Below are positions 1 through 7,355 of a DNA stretch of 13,466 nucleotides, piece by piece (positions within the stretch are counted from its first letter, which is position 1; each line of letters starts with the position of its first letter). The notes beneath the pieces are model-generated. The model saw only the letters and a program-made list of their open reading frames with translations, was not told the DNA's origin and did not search any database. This DNA comes from Tannerellaceae bacterium (lineage in GTDB: Bacteria > Bacteroidota > Bacteroidia > Bacteroidales > Tannerellaceae), in NCBI GenBank assembly GCA_031276545.1, contig JAISMW010000021.1, forward strand, positions 1-13,466, read 5' to 3'. The position numbers and the translations under genes were made by a program.

Positions 1-149
1 GGCAACATCCGCCATTGACAACCGGTCTTCACAATATAAAACAAGGCATTCCATATTGCTCGTAAATCATGTTTTCGCTTTCTCATTTGGATATGCAATA
101 CTTTCTGTATATATTGCCACTGGGTTTCCGTTAAGTCTGTCTGATACAT
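1..149 (-). CDS. IS5-family transposase, N-terminal part (runs off the left edge)
   Basis: Read on the minus strand from the ATG at 149-147, the frame stays open to the window edge and gives 49 whole codons starting [18 protein letters not shown] and ending in [10 protein letters not shown]. The pattern Y-x-T-D-L-T-x-x-Q-W, then basic R-K-R-K-H-D-L-R, then [17 protein letters not shown] is the DUF4096 domain that begins many IS5-family transposases (IS1031/IS427/ISL2-like groups). The DDE catalytic domain would lie further left and is not visible, so I cannot tell whether the transposase is intact, split into two frames or degraded. It points away from dnaN, and its start is 91 bp inside the presumed element end at 240. 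Family assignment is firm; the subgroup is not. Confidence 0.85.
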   Translation of the reverse strand, partial: MYQTDLTETQWQYIQKVLHIQMRKRKHDLRAIWNALFYIVKTGCQWRML

Positions 150-220
150 TTCTTTTTGTTTAGTCACTTCAAAGAAAATATCTATTCGGAAGATACGGAA
201 ACCCTTTATGCTTTTATTTC

Positions 221-240
221 ATTAAAATTTAAACAGGCTC
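221..240. repeat. Putative IS terminal inverted repeat
   Basis: This AT-rich stretch ends in AACAGGCTC, so the element would begin GAGCCTGTTT on the minus strand. It is called a terminus from its position upstream of the transposase start and its resemblance to known IS5-type ends. Only one copy is visible, so the exact boundary is inferred. Confidence 0.45.
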
Positions 241-370
241 TTACATAACTTCAGCAAATATACAGCCAGATAATGAATGAGACGCGACGACTTTTGGCAC
301 AGGATATCAAATTTTTATGTGTTTGCCCCGGAAAAAAAACGAGGAAACGGCGCCAATAGAAATATTTTCT

Positions 371-378
371 TACTTTTG
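371..378 (+). promoter_or_regulatory. Bacteroidetes-type -7 box for dnaN (TACTTTTG)
   Basis: TACTTTTG matches the Bacteroidetes primary sigma -7 consensus TAnnTTTG exactly. No TTTG is present at the usual 19-21 bp upstream; the nearest TTTG (322-325) is too far away. Transcription would start near 384, giving an AT-rich leader of about 65 nt before the dnaN ATG at 450. The box lies outside the IS (about 130 bp from its end), so dnaN appears to keep its own promoter. Confidence 0.5.
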
Positions 379-449
379 TTCGATTAAAAAATCAATCAAG
401 TGATAGGGCTAATAATGAATAAATGAATAAATAATAAAACATAAAGATT

Positions 450-1574
450 ATGAAATTTGACGTATCAAGTACTGCATTGTTATCTCGGTTACAATCAATA
501 AGTAAAGTTATTGCATCCAAAAATGCAATACCCATTCTAGACTGTATTCTTTTTAAATTGCAAGAAAATAAACTTATAATAACCGCTTCGGATGCGGATA
601 CCCGTATGGTTACTTCCGTTGAAGTACTAAACGCCGAAGGTTCCGGCCTGTTTGCTGTAACGGCCAAGATACTGCTTGATCCTTTGAAAGAGCTTCCCGA
701 ACAGCCGCTGAGTTTCGAAATCAATGAAGAAAACATGGAAATTTTAATTCATTTCGAGAATGGCAAATATAATTTTATTGGACAGAAAGGGGATATGTAT
801 CCGCAGCAAAAACCTTTGAATGAAACAAATACTTCCATTACCATAGATGCTCATAAACTGCTAAGCGGAGTTAGCCGTTCGTTGTTCGCTACGGCAGACG
901 ACGAATTGCGTCCGGTGATGAACGGTATATTCTTTGATATACAGCCGGAAAACCTAACGATTGTGGCTTCGGACGGGCATAAATTAGTGCGTCTTCGCGA
1001 TTTGTCGATTCATGCTTCGGAAAGAGCCTCCTTTATATTGCCTAAAAAACCGGCCAACCTTTTGAGAAATGTACTGGCAAAGGAAACGGAACGTATCGAT
1101 GTCCGCTTCGACGAAAATAACGCATACATATCCAGCCCGAATTTTGAAATGGTTTGCCGGCTGATAGAAGGACGCTATCCAAATTACAACAGTGTGATTC
1201 CGCAGGGAAATCCCTATAAAGTAACGATCGATCGTATTTCGCTCCTGAACGCATTGAAACGCGTATCTGTATTCTCCAATGCATCAAGTAGCCTGGTGAA
1301 GTTACACGTTATACCGGGCATCCTGGTCATTTCGGCGCAAGATATTGATTATTCTACGTCTGCCGAAGAGAAAATTGTATGCGATTTTGACGGAACGGAA
1401 TTGAAGATAGGTTTTAAGGGCACGTTCCTGATAGAAATATTAAGCAACATTGCATCGGAGCATGTCATTCTTGAATTGGCAGATCCTTCTCGCGCAGGTT
1501 TAATCATTCCGACTGAAAATGAAGAGAATGAAGAGCTATTGATGCTTTTAATGCCCATGATGTTGAATGATTAA
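450..1574 (+). CDS. dnaN: DNA polymerase III beta subunit (sliding clamp)
   Basis: The gene encodes a 374-residue protein of normal length for the ring-shaped beta clamp, which encircles DNA and tethers the replicative polymerase and repair factors. It begins MKFDVSSTALLSRLQSISKV. Conserved clamp stretches are I-P-I-L-D near residue 30, R-P-V-M-N-G-I-F-F-D in the middle, V-A-S-D-G-H-K-L-V-R just after it, and G-R-Y-P-N-Y in the central domain. The C-terminal M-L-L-M-P-M-M-L resembles the family's final beta strand (often VMPM), which lines the partner-binding pocket. The ATG is preceded by an A-rich leader with no Shine-Dalgarno motif, as usual in this phylum. The gene is markedly AT-rich compared with genes further right. 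It heads a run of closely spaced genes, with the exonuclease starting 10 bp after its stop. Confidence 0.97.
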   Translation: MKFDVSSTALLSRLQSISKVIASKNAIPILDCILFKLQENKLIITASDADTRMVTSVEVLNAEGSGLFAVTAKILLDPLKELPEQPLSFEINEENMEILIHFENGKYNFIGQKGDMYPQQKPLNETNTSITIDAHKLLSGVSRSLFATADDELRPVMNGIFFDIQPENLTIVASDGHKLVRLRDLSIHASERASFILPKKPANLLRNVLAKETERIDVRFDENNAYISSPNFEMVCRLIEGRYPNYNSVIPQGNPYKVTIDRISLLNALKRVSVFSNASSSLVKLHVIPGILVISAQDIDYSTSAEEKIVCDFDGTELKIGFKGTFLIEILSNIASEHVILELADPSRAGLIIPTENEENEELLMLLMPMMLND

Positions 1575-1584
1575 CAGATAGCGA

Positions 1585-2355
1585 ATGCAGTTAAATTTAA
1601 AGAACCCGTTGATCTTCTTCGATTTGGAGACAACGGGTATTAATCTTGTTAAAGATCGCATTGTAGAAATTTCTTTTGTTAAAGTATATCCCAACGGTAA
1701 GGAAGAATCCAAGACGAGGCGAATCAATCCGGGAATACCTATTCCTCCGGAAGCGACAGCTATCCACGGTATTGCAGACGAAGATGTAAAAGATTGCCCT
1801 ACGTTCAAGGAAATAGCCAAGTCGTTAGCAGCCCAGATTGAAGGCTGCGACCTGGCGGGTTTTAATTCCAACCGGTTTGATATTCCCATGCTGGCGGAGG
1901 AGTTCCTGCGCGCAGGTGTAGACATTGATTTGAATCGCCGCAAGTTTGTTGATGTGCAAACTATCTTTCATAAAATGGAACAGCGTACCCTGGCTGCGGC
2001 TTACAAGTTTTATTGCGGTAAAAACCTTGAAAACGCGCATACGGCGGAAGCCGATACCCTGGCGACGTATGAAGTATTGAAAGCGCAGTTAGACCGGTAT
2101 CCCGAATTGAAAAACGATATAAACTATCTTTCTCAGTATTCCAGTTTTAATAGTAATGCAGACTTTGCCGGGCGCATCATATATAATGATAAGAAGGAAG
2201 AAGTGATTAACTTCGGGAAATATAAAGGACAGTTGGTTACGGAAGTATTGAAGAACGATCCGGGCTATTATTCCTGGATTATGAATGGAGATTTTACTCT
2301 AAATACGAAGAAAGTAATCACCGAGATTAAATTGAGAGGTTTTAATTCCAAATAA
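1585..2355 (+). CDS. DEDDh 3'-5' exonuclease with ExoX-like C-terminal domain
   Basis: This is a 256-residue protein with a DnaQ/RNase T-type exonuclease fold. The metal-binding residues are visible: D13 and E15 in FFDLETTG (Exo I), D99 in FNSNRFD (Exo II), and H152 and D157 in HTAEAD (Exo III, h-type). After the nuclease (about residues 8-170) comes a small domain at about 207-247 with V-I-N-F-G-K-Y-K-G, D-P-G-Y-Y-S-W-I and a final F. This matches the ExoX-like/DUF3820 C-terminal module found on bacterial single-strand exonucleases. Its place directly behind dnaN fits either a proofreading subunit (epsilon) or an ExoX-like repair nuclease. The extra C-terminal domain favours a nuclease not restricted to proofreading. 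There is a 10-bp gap to dnaN and 2 bp to the dehydrogenase, so co-transcription is likely. Confidence 0.9.
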   Translation: MQLNLKNPLIFFDLETTGINLVKDRIVEISFVKVYPNGKEESKTRRINPGIPIPPEATAIHGIADEDVKDCPTFKEIAKSLAAQIEGCDLAGFNSNRFDIPMLAEEFLRAGVDIDLNRRKFVDVQTIFHKMEQRTLAAAYKFYCGKNLENAHTAEADTLATYEVLKAQLDRYPELKNDINYLSQYSSFNSNADFAGRIIYNDKKEEVINFGKYKGQLVTEVLKNDPGYYSWIMNGDFTLNTKKVITEIKLRGFNSK

Positions 2356-2357
2356 AG

Positions 2358-3509
2358 ATGAATAATTTTGAGTTCTGTAATCCTGTAAAGGTTGTTTTCG
2401 GGAAAGGAACCATCGCCGGATTGCCGGCCTTAATCCCGGAAGGGAACAGCGTGTTAATGCTTTATGGCGGAGGCAGTATAAAGAAAAACGGCGTCTATGC
2501 CCAAGTGACGGAAGCGCTGAAGAACTATCGGCTGACAGAGTTTGCCGGCATAGAAGCCAATCCGCATTACGAAACCTGCATGAAAGCGGTAGAGCTTGTA
2601 CGAAAAGAAAAAATAGATTTCCTCCTGGCCGCAGGTGGAGGGTCGGTTATTGATGCCACCAAATTTATATCCGCCGCTGTTAGCTTCGACGGCGAACCTT
2701 GGGATATATTGGCCCACGGAGCGCCCATAAAATACGCCAAACCTATTGGGGTAGTCCTTACCCTTGCGGCAACAGGCTCGGAAACGAATGAACGGGCGGT
2801 TATTTCCCGTATGTCCACAGGACAAAAACTAAACTTCGCCAGTCCGTTGGTATTTCCACGTTTCGCTGTGATGGATCCGGAAACAACCTGTTCACTGCCG
2901 GCTCATCAGGTAGCAAATGGTGTGGTTGATTCGTTTATTCATGTCATAGAACAATACTTAACTTATCCGGTGCAGGCGAAGGTGCAAGATGCCTTTGCCG
3001 AAAGTTTGATGCGGATTATCCGCGAAGAAGGACTTAAAGTTCTGAAAGACCCCTTCAATTACGATATTCGCGCCAACTTGATGTGGGCTGCCGCAAACGC
3101 TTTGAACGGATGGATAGGACAAGGCGTTCCGCAGGATTGGTCGTCTCACCGCATGGGATATTCGCTGACAGCTCAGTTCGGATTGGCTCACGCGGAAACG
3201 CTGGCTGTTATCCTGCCCGGCGTGATGCGTTATATGCGGAAAGAAAAACAGGAAAAGATACTTCGTTTGGGCGTTGCCGTTTTTGATATTACAGAAGGAA
3301 GTATAGAAGAACGGACAGAAAACACAATCGCCGCCGTTGAGACATTTTTCCGCGAAATGGGTATGAAGACGCGCTTGCACGAATACGGTATCAGCGTAAA
3401 CGACTTGGATGCGTTGGCTGAACCTGTCGACCAATTAGGCTGGAAACTGAGCGAAAAAGGACATATCGACACGAAAGCGGCGAGAGAGATTTTGTCCTTG
3501 CGTTTGTAA
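2358..3509 (+). CDS. Iron-type (group III) alcohol dehydrogenase, YqhD/BDH-like
   Basis: This 383-residue protein is colinear with E. coli YqhD and clostridial butanol dehydrogenases, NAD(P)H-dependent aldehyde reductases. It starts MNNFEFCNPVKVVFGKGTI, has the coenzyme-binding G-G-G-S at residues 93-96 (AAGGGSVIDATKF), and T-L-A-A-T-G-S-E-T-N at 135-144. The four metal ligands are D191 and H195 (VVDSFIH), H264 and H278, a spacing identical to YqhD (194, 198, 267, 281). One difference stands out: the second His of the usual HxxxH pattern is Y268 (HRMGY), where E. coli YqhD has His. Physiological substrates cannot be read from sequence; short- or medium-chain aldehyde reduction or detoxification is the family norm. 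It sits 2 bp after the exonuclease stop, an odd place for a metabolic enzyme inside a replication/repair gene run. Confidence 0.93.
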   Translation: MNNFEFCNPVKVVFGKGTIAGLPALIPEGNSVLMLYGGGSIKKNGVYAQVTEALKNYRLTEFAGIEANPHYETCMKAVELVRKEKIDFLLAAGGGSVIDATKFISAAVSFDGEPWDILAHGAPIKYAKPIGVVLTLAATGSETNERAVISRMSTGQKLNFASPLVFPRFAVMDPETTCSLPAHQVANGVVDSFIHVIEQYLTYPVQAKVQDAFAESLMRIIREEGLKVLKDPFNYDIRANLMWAAANALNGWIGQGVPQDWSSHRMGYSLTAQFGLAHAETLAVILPGVMRYMRKEKQEKILRLGVAVFDITEGSIEERTENTIAAVETFFREMGMKTRLHEYGISVNDLDALAEPVDQLGWKLSEKGHIDTKAAREILSLRL

Positions 3510-3543
3510 TAAACCGGAGACGGGAAGCGTTTTATATCCGTTT

Positions 3544-3551
3544 TATGTTTG
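3544..3551 (+). promoter_or_regulatory. Possible -7 box before coaBC (TATGTTTG)
   Basis: TATGTTTG fits TAnnTTTG and lies in the only sizeable gap (53 bp) of the left gene run, just before the preferred coaBC start at 3563. Transcription would begin only a few bases before the ATG, implying a very short leader. No matching -33 TTTG is seen. If real, coaBC and following genes have a promoter separate from dnaN. Confidence 0.35.
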
Positions 3552-3562
3552 TGAAAAATAAC

Positions 3563-4765
3563 ATGCTGAAAGATAAAAAGATTATATTAGGTATAACCGG
3601 AAGTATCGCCGCTTATAAAGCAGCTTACCTGATTCGTTTACTGATAAAGAAAGGAGCAGAAGTGCAGGTCGTCATCACCCCTTCCGGAAAAGAATTTATC
3701 ACCCCGCTTACGTTATCTGCTTTGAGCCGGCATCCAGTTATCAGCGAATTTTTTTCGAACCGCGACGGATCGTGGCACAACCATGTGGAACTGGGACTTT
3801 GGGCCGATCTGATGCTGATAGCCCCGGCGACTGCTTCTACCATTGGGAAAATGGCCTGCGGTATTGCCGATAATATGTTAATAACGACCTATCTTTCCTG
3901 CAAAGCCCCTGTCGTAATCGCTCCGGCGATGGACCTCGACATGTTCGCTCACCCTGCCACGCAACAAAATCTCGGCAAACTGCGCTCCTTCGGTAATTAT
4001 GTGATCGAACCGGTCGAAGGACCATTAGCCAGCAATTTGGAAGGGAAAGGCCGGATGGAAGAACCCGAAAAAATTGTGGACTGGCTGGATAACTTTTTTA
4101 CTTCGCAAAACGAGTTGCAAAAAAAAAAGATTCTGATAACTGCCGGACCGACCTACGAGAAAATAGATCCGGTACGCTTCATCGGTAATTATTCCTCCGG
4201 CAGGATGGGATTCGCTCTGGCAGAGGCCTGTGCCGGGAGAGGAGCGGAAGTCACGCTGATTGCCGGACCGGTTTCCTTACGGACGGCACATCCTTATATA
4301 CACCTCATCCGGGTAGAATCCGCCGAAGAGATGTACCGGGCGGCGATGGACACCTTCCCGCATACCGATGCGGCGATACTCTGTGCCGCCGTAGCCGATT
4401 ATCGTCCGGAAATAGTCGCTGAAGAGAAAATCAAACGGGAGGACAAAGCAGAACTGACGCTTCGGCTTGTGCCCAATAAAGACATTGCGGCTTCGCTGGG
4501 AGCCATCAAGCGAGAGAAACAGATACTGGTAGGCTTCGCGCTGGAAACAAACGACGAAATAGCACATGCGGAACAGAAACTGAAGAAGAAGAACTTTGAT
4601 TTTATCGTATTAAATTCGTTGCGCGAGCCGGGCGCCGGCTTCCGGGTGGATACGAACAAAATAATCCTGCTGGACAGGAAAGGCGAAGTAAATGCTTTTC
4701 CGCTGAAAAGCAAGCAGGAGGTGGCAGAAGATATTGTAAACAAACTGGTAACACTATTAAAATGA
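3563..4765 (+). CDS. coaBC: Bifunctional phosphopantothenoylcysteine decarboxylase / phosphopantothenate-cysteine ligase
   Basis: This flavoprotein performs two consecutive steps of coenzyme A synthesis. From the chosen start MLKDKKIILGITGSIAAYKA it has 400 residues, normal for CoaBC. The CoaC half (about 1-180) shows the flavin-binding GITGS start, the catalytic His in W-H-N-H-V-E-L, and P-A-M-D-L-D-M-F. The CoaB half (about 188-400) shows K-K-I-L-I-T-A-G-P-T-Y-E, the N-Y-S-S-G-R-M-G motif, A-A-V-A-D-Y-R-P, E-E-K-I-K-R-E and N-K-D-I. Two decarboxylase positions differ from E. coli Dfp: the Asn of PxMNxxMW is Asp, and the Cys of the ACGDxGxGRM clamp is Ser (ASNLEGKGRM). I preferred this ATG to one 18 bp upstream because that one overlaps a promoter-like box and conserved sequence starts here. 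A run of ten A (4119-4128) lies at the domain junction. The stop overlaps the next start (ATGA). Confidence 0.96.
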   Translation: MLKDKKIILGITGSIAAYKAAYLIRLLIKKGAEVQVVITPSGKEFITPLTLSALSRHPVISEFFSNRDGSWHNHVELGLWADLMLIAPATASTIGKMACGIADNMLITTYLSCKAPVVIAPAMDLDMFAHPATQQNLGKLRSFGNYVIEPVEGPLASNLEGKGRMEEPEKIVDWLDNFFTSQNELQKKKILITAGPTYEKIDPVRFIGNYSSGRMGFALAEACAGRGAEVTLIAGPVSLRTAHPYIHLIRVESAEEMYRAAMDTFPHTDAAILCAAVADYRPEIVAEEKIKREDKAELTLRLVPNKDIAASLGAIKREKQILVGFALETNDEIAHAEQKLKKKNFDFIVLNSLREPGAGFRVDTNKIILLDRKGEVNAFPLKSKQEVAEDIVNKLVTLLK

Positions 4766-5667
4766 TCAGAATCCCCCCCATACTGTGGGCTTGCCTGTGG
4801 GCTGTTTCGACTGCCTTTGCAGCCTCAGCGCAGGAAATAAATGCCCGCATAACCATCAACAGCGACAAAATACAGGGAACAAACAAGCAGGTATACACAT
4901 CGCTTCAGAATACGTTGACGGAGTTTGTGAACAACCGCAAATGGACGGATGCAACTTTTTCAGCCAACGAAAAGATTGATTGCACCATGACAATCGTTAT
5001 CAATGAGCATACCGATAATAATTTCAAATCGGAAATACAGGTACAGGCCCGTCGCCCCGTGTATAATTCGGGCTATACCACGACTTTGCTGAACTTCCAG
5101 GATCGGCAGCTCGACTTTGAATACGTGGAGTTCTCGCCGCTGGAATATACAAACAACACACTGGAAAGCAACCTTACGGCAACCATTGTGTACTATGTTT
5201 ACCTGATACTCGGATTAGACTTCGACAGTTTTTCCCCCAAGGGAGGAACGGACTTTTTCCGGCAGGCGCTGCAGATTGTGACGCTGACGCAATCTCAACC
5301 GGGATGGAACGGATGGAAGGCTTTCGAAAGCGACAGAAACCGCCATGCCATTATAACCGCGCTGACCGAAAGCGCTGCCGATTCGTTTCGTGAGATGTGG
5401 TACAACTACCACCGGAAAGGCCTGGACGAAATGGCGGCCAATGCCGACCGCGGACGCACAAGCATCCTGGAAACACTTCCCGCCCTCGAACAACTCAAAA
5501 GCGCCCGCCCTTCTTCCGTCTTGTTGCAGATCTTCTCGGATGCCAAGCTGGATGAAGTCATTGCCATTTATTCTAAAGCGAATATGCAAGAAAAGCAGGC
5601 CGGCTTCAAAATGCTTTCAACCCTGTACCCCACATCCTCCACACGCCTGGAAGCGCTTAAAAAATGA
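4762..5667 (+). CDS. porD: DUF4835 family secreted protein (type IX secretion-associated PorD)
   Basis: This 301-residue protein has a clear N-terminal signal peptide: hydrophobic residues 5-20, then A-A-S-A, with cleavage likely after A23 before Q-E-I-N-A-R. The mature part carries features I recognise from DUF4835: Q-V-Y-T-S-L-Q-N-T-L-T-E-F-V-N-N-R-K-W-T, then R-P-V-Y-N-S-G-Y near residue 95, Y-V-Y-L-I-L-G-L-D-F-D-S-F-S, and a helical C-terminal half. The family is found in Bacteroidetes, often between coaBC and recN. Some annotations call it PorD, a type IX secretion component; that name is from memory and its mechanism is not visible here. It is expected in the periplasm or at the outer membrane. 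It overlaps coaBC by 4 bp and ends 7 bp before recN, so translation is probably coupled. Confidence 0.85.
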   Translation: MIRIPPILWACLWAVSTAFAASAQEINARITINSDKIQGTNKQVYTSLQNTLTEFVNNRKWTDATFSANEKIDCTMTIVINEHTDNNFKSEIQVQARRPVYNSGYTTTLLNFQDRQLDFEYVEFSPLEYTNNTLESNLTATIVYYVYLILGLDFDSFSPKGGTDFFRQALQIVTLTQSQPGWNGWKAFESDRNRHAIITALTESAADSFREMWYNYHRKGLDEMAANADRGRTSILETLPALEQLKSARPSSVLLQIFSDAKLDEVIAIYSKANMQEKQAGFKMLSTLYPTSSTRLEALKK

Positions 5668-5674
5668 CGCCCTT

Positions 5675-7342
5675 ATGCTGAAATCCTTATTTATACAGAA
5701 TTTTGTGTTGATCGACAGCCTGGATATACGTTTCAACGATTCCTTCACCGTGATAACAGGCGAAACAGGAGCCGGAAAGTCTATCATACTGGGCGCTTTG
5801 TCCCTCGTACTGGGGCAACGCGCCGATACGAAAAGCATCAAAAGCGGAGAAGACAAATGCGTGATTGAAGCAGCTTTCGACGTTTCGTCCTATCGGCTGG
5901 AATCACTCTTCCGCGAGAATGAACTCGAATACAACCCGGAGACCTGCATCCTCCGACGCGAACTGTTTGCCTCAGGCAGAACCCGGACGTTCGTAAACGA
6001 CTCTCCCGCTTCGCTGAATGTGGTAAAGGAATTGGGCAATCGACTGATAGATATTCATTCGCAACATCAGAACCTGCTGCTTGCCGATACTAAATTTCAG
6101 ATGAGAGTAGTCGATGTGATGGCGCAAAATGAAGCCTTGCTTCTCCGGTACAGGCAGGAATACACCCGCTACCAGTCGGTGAAGAAAGAATTGAAAGAAC
6201 TCAAAGAAAAAGCTTCACGCACAAAGCAGGACGAGGATTATGTACGTTTCCAGCTAAAACAACTGGAAGAAGCAAAACTCGCCGACGGAGAACAGGAAGC
6301 GCTGGAAGAGGAACAAAAAGCACTCTCGAATACCGAAGCGATCAAAGGAGCGCTTTATAAAATAACCGACCTGCTGAACGGGGAAGAGAAAGGCGGAGTG
6401 AATTACATCAGAGAAGCCCTGTCCGCCGCCGAAGCCCTGGAACAATATTACCCCGGAGCGAAAGATATAGCCGAACGTTTGCGCACCGCTTACATTGATT
6501 TGAAAGACCTTGCCGCTGAAACAGAAACGCAGAAAGAAGATGTGGAATCCGACCCCGAACGACTGCAATGGATACACGAACGACTGGACACCTTATACAC
6601 CCTGCAGCAAAAACATCGCCTGTCCACCATCGGCGAACTGATTGCCCTGCAGGAAAACTATCGCCGCCGGCTTGAAGATATCGAATCCTTTGACGAGCAG
6701 CTCAACACACTGACAGCACAGCAGGACGCCGCCCACAAAGAACTCCTGAACCAGTCCCGTCTGCTGAGCAAACAGCGCCGGAAGGCAGCCGAGCACATCT
6801 CGTCGCACCTGATAGACAAGCTCTCTCAACTGGGGATGCCGCATACCCGGTTTCACATTGATTTCACAGCGAAAAGCGAACCCGAAAGCGACGGCATGGA
6901 CGATATGCGTTTCCTGTTTTCGGCAAACCGGAGCGGCGACCTGGAACGGGTAGCGCAGATCGCCTCCGGAGGCGAAATATCCCGCCTGATGCTCTGCATC
7001 AAAGCCATGATAGCCGGTTTTACCGCCTTGCCTGCCATCATATTCGACGAAGTGGACATGGGCGTGTCGGGCGATATCGCAGATAAAATGGGAGACATCA
7101 TGCAAAACCTGAGCACCAAAATGCAGGTCATCGCCATCACCCACCTGCCGCAGATAGCCTCGAAAGGAAAAGAACACTATTTTGTATACAAACAAGATAC
7201 GGCCGAACATACCCTTACGCAAATACGCAAACTGAGCCCCGAAGAACGGATCATGGAAGTAGCCCGCATGTTGAGCGGAGCCTCCCTCACCGAAGCCTCC
7301 CTCGCCAATGCACGCGAATTGCTGCAATTACAACAATCATAA
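5675..7342 (+). CDS. recN: DNA repair protein RecN (SMC-like ATPase)
   Basis: This is a 555-residue protein of the usual RecN length. RecN is an SMC-like ATPase acting early in double-strand-break repair. Visible parts are the N-terminal Walker A GETGAGKS (29-36, K35), the I-D-I-H-S-Q-H-Q-N-L-L segment (125-135), a long charged coiled coil of about 155-380 with a central break, the ABC signature A-S-G-G-E-I-S-R (430-437), Walker B I-I-F-D-E-V-D (455-461) and the switch His in A-I-T-H-L-P-Q-I-A (H490). The frame is open upstream of 5675, but that stretch is an out-of-frame reading of DUF4835. Family similarity begins at MLKSLFIQNFVLID, 7 bp after the previous stop. Confidence 0.96.
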   Translation: MLKSLFIQNFVLIDSLDIRFNDSFTVITGETGAGKSIILGALSLVLGQRADTKSIKSGEDKCVIEAAFDVSSYRLESLFRENELEYNPETCILRRELFASGRTRTFVNDSPASLNVVKELGNRLIDIHSQHQNLLLADTKFQMRVVDVMAQNEALLLRYRQEYTRYQSVKKELKELKEKASRTKQDEDYVRFQLKQLEEAKLADGEQEALEEEQKALSNTEAIKGALYKITDLLNGEEKGGVNYIREALSAAEALEQYYPGAKDIAERLRTAYIDLKDLAAETETQKEDVESDPERLQWIHERLDTLYTLQQKHRLSTIGELIALQENYRRRLEDIESFDEQLNTLTAQQDAAHKELLNQSRLLSKQRRKAAEHISSHLIDKLSQLGMPHTRFHIDFTAKSEPESDGMDDMRFLFSANRSGDLERVAQIASGGEISRLMLCIKAMIAGFTALPAIIFDEVDMGVSGDIADKMGDIMQNLSTKMQVIAITHLPQIASKGKEHYFVYKQDTAEHTLTQIRKLSPEERIMEVARMLSGASLTEASLANARELLQLQQS

Positions 7343-7355
7343 AACTGCCCCTCAC

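Larger units (their letters stand above)
1..240 (-). mobile_element. IS5-family insertion sequence, 5' end only
   Basis: The element is inferred from the transposase start at 149 and from a plausible terminal inverted repeat ending at 240. On the minus strand the end reads GAGCCTGTTTAAATTTTAAT (240-221), a GAG/CTGTTTAAA type of terminus that I associate with Bacteroidales IS elements. The 91 bp between this end and the transposase ATG is AT-rich, as expected for the leader of a small IS. The bases just outside are TTA (241-243), compatible with the short target duplications of IS5 relatives, but the other end is off-window so neither the duplication nor the inverted repeat can be confirmed. 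Confidence 0.7.

Noticed and set aside
321..325. TTTG at 322-325 as the -33 element of the dnaN promoter
   Set aside because: It is about 45 bp from the -7 box, far beyond the 19-21 bp spacing expected in Bacteroidetes promoters.
3545..3562. Upstream ATG of coaBC adding MFVKNN
   Set aside because: It lies inside a promoter-like TATGTTTG and adds nothing conserved; the family start is MLKDKKIILGITGS. It remains a minor alternative.
5390..5674. N-terminal extension of recN by 95 codons
   Set aside because: The stretch is an out-of-frame reading of the DUF4835 gene; RecN homology and the Walker A spacing start at 5675.
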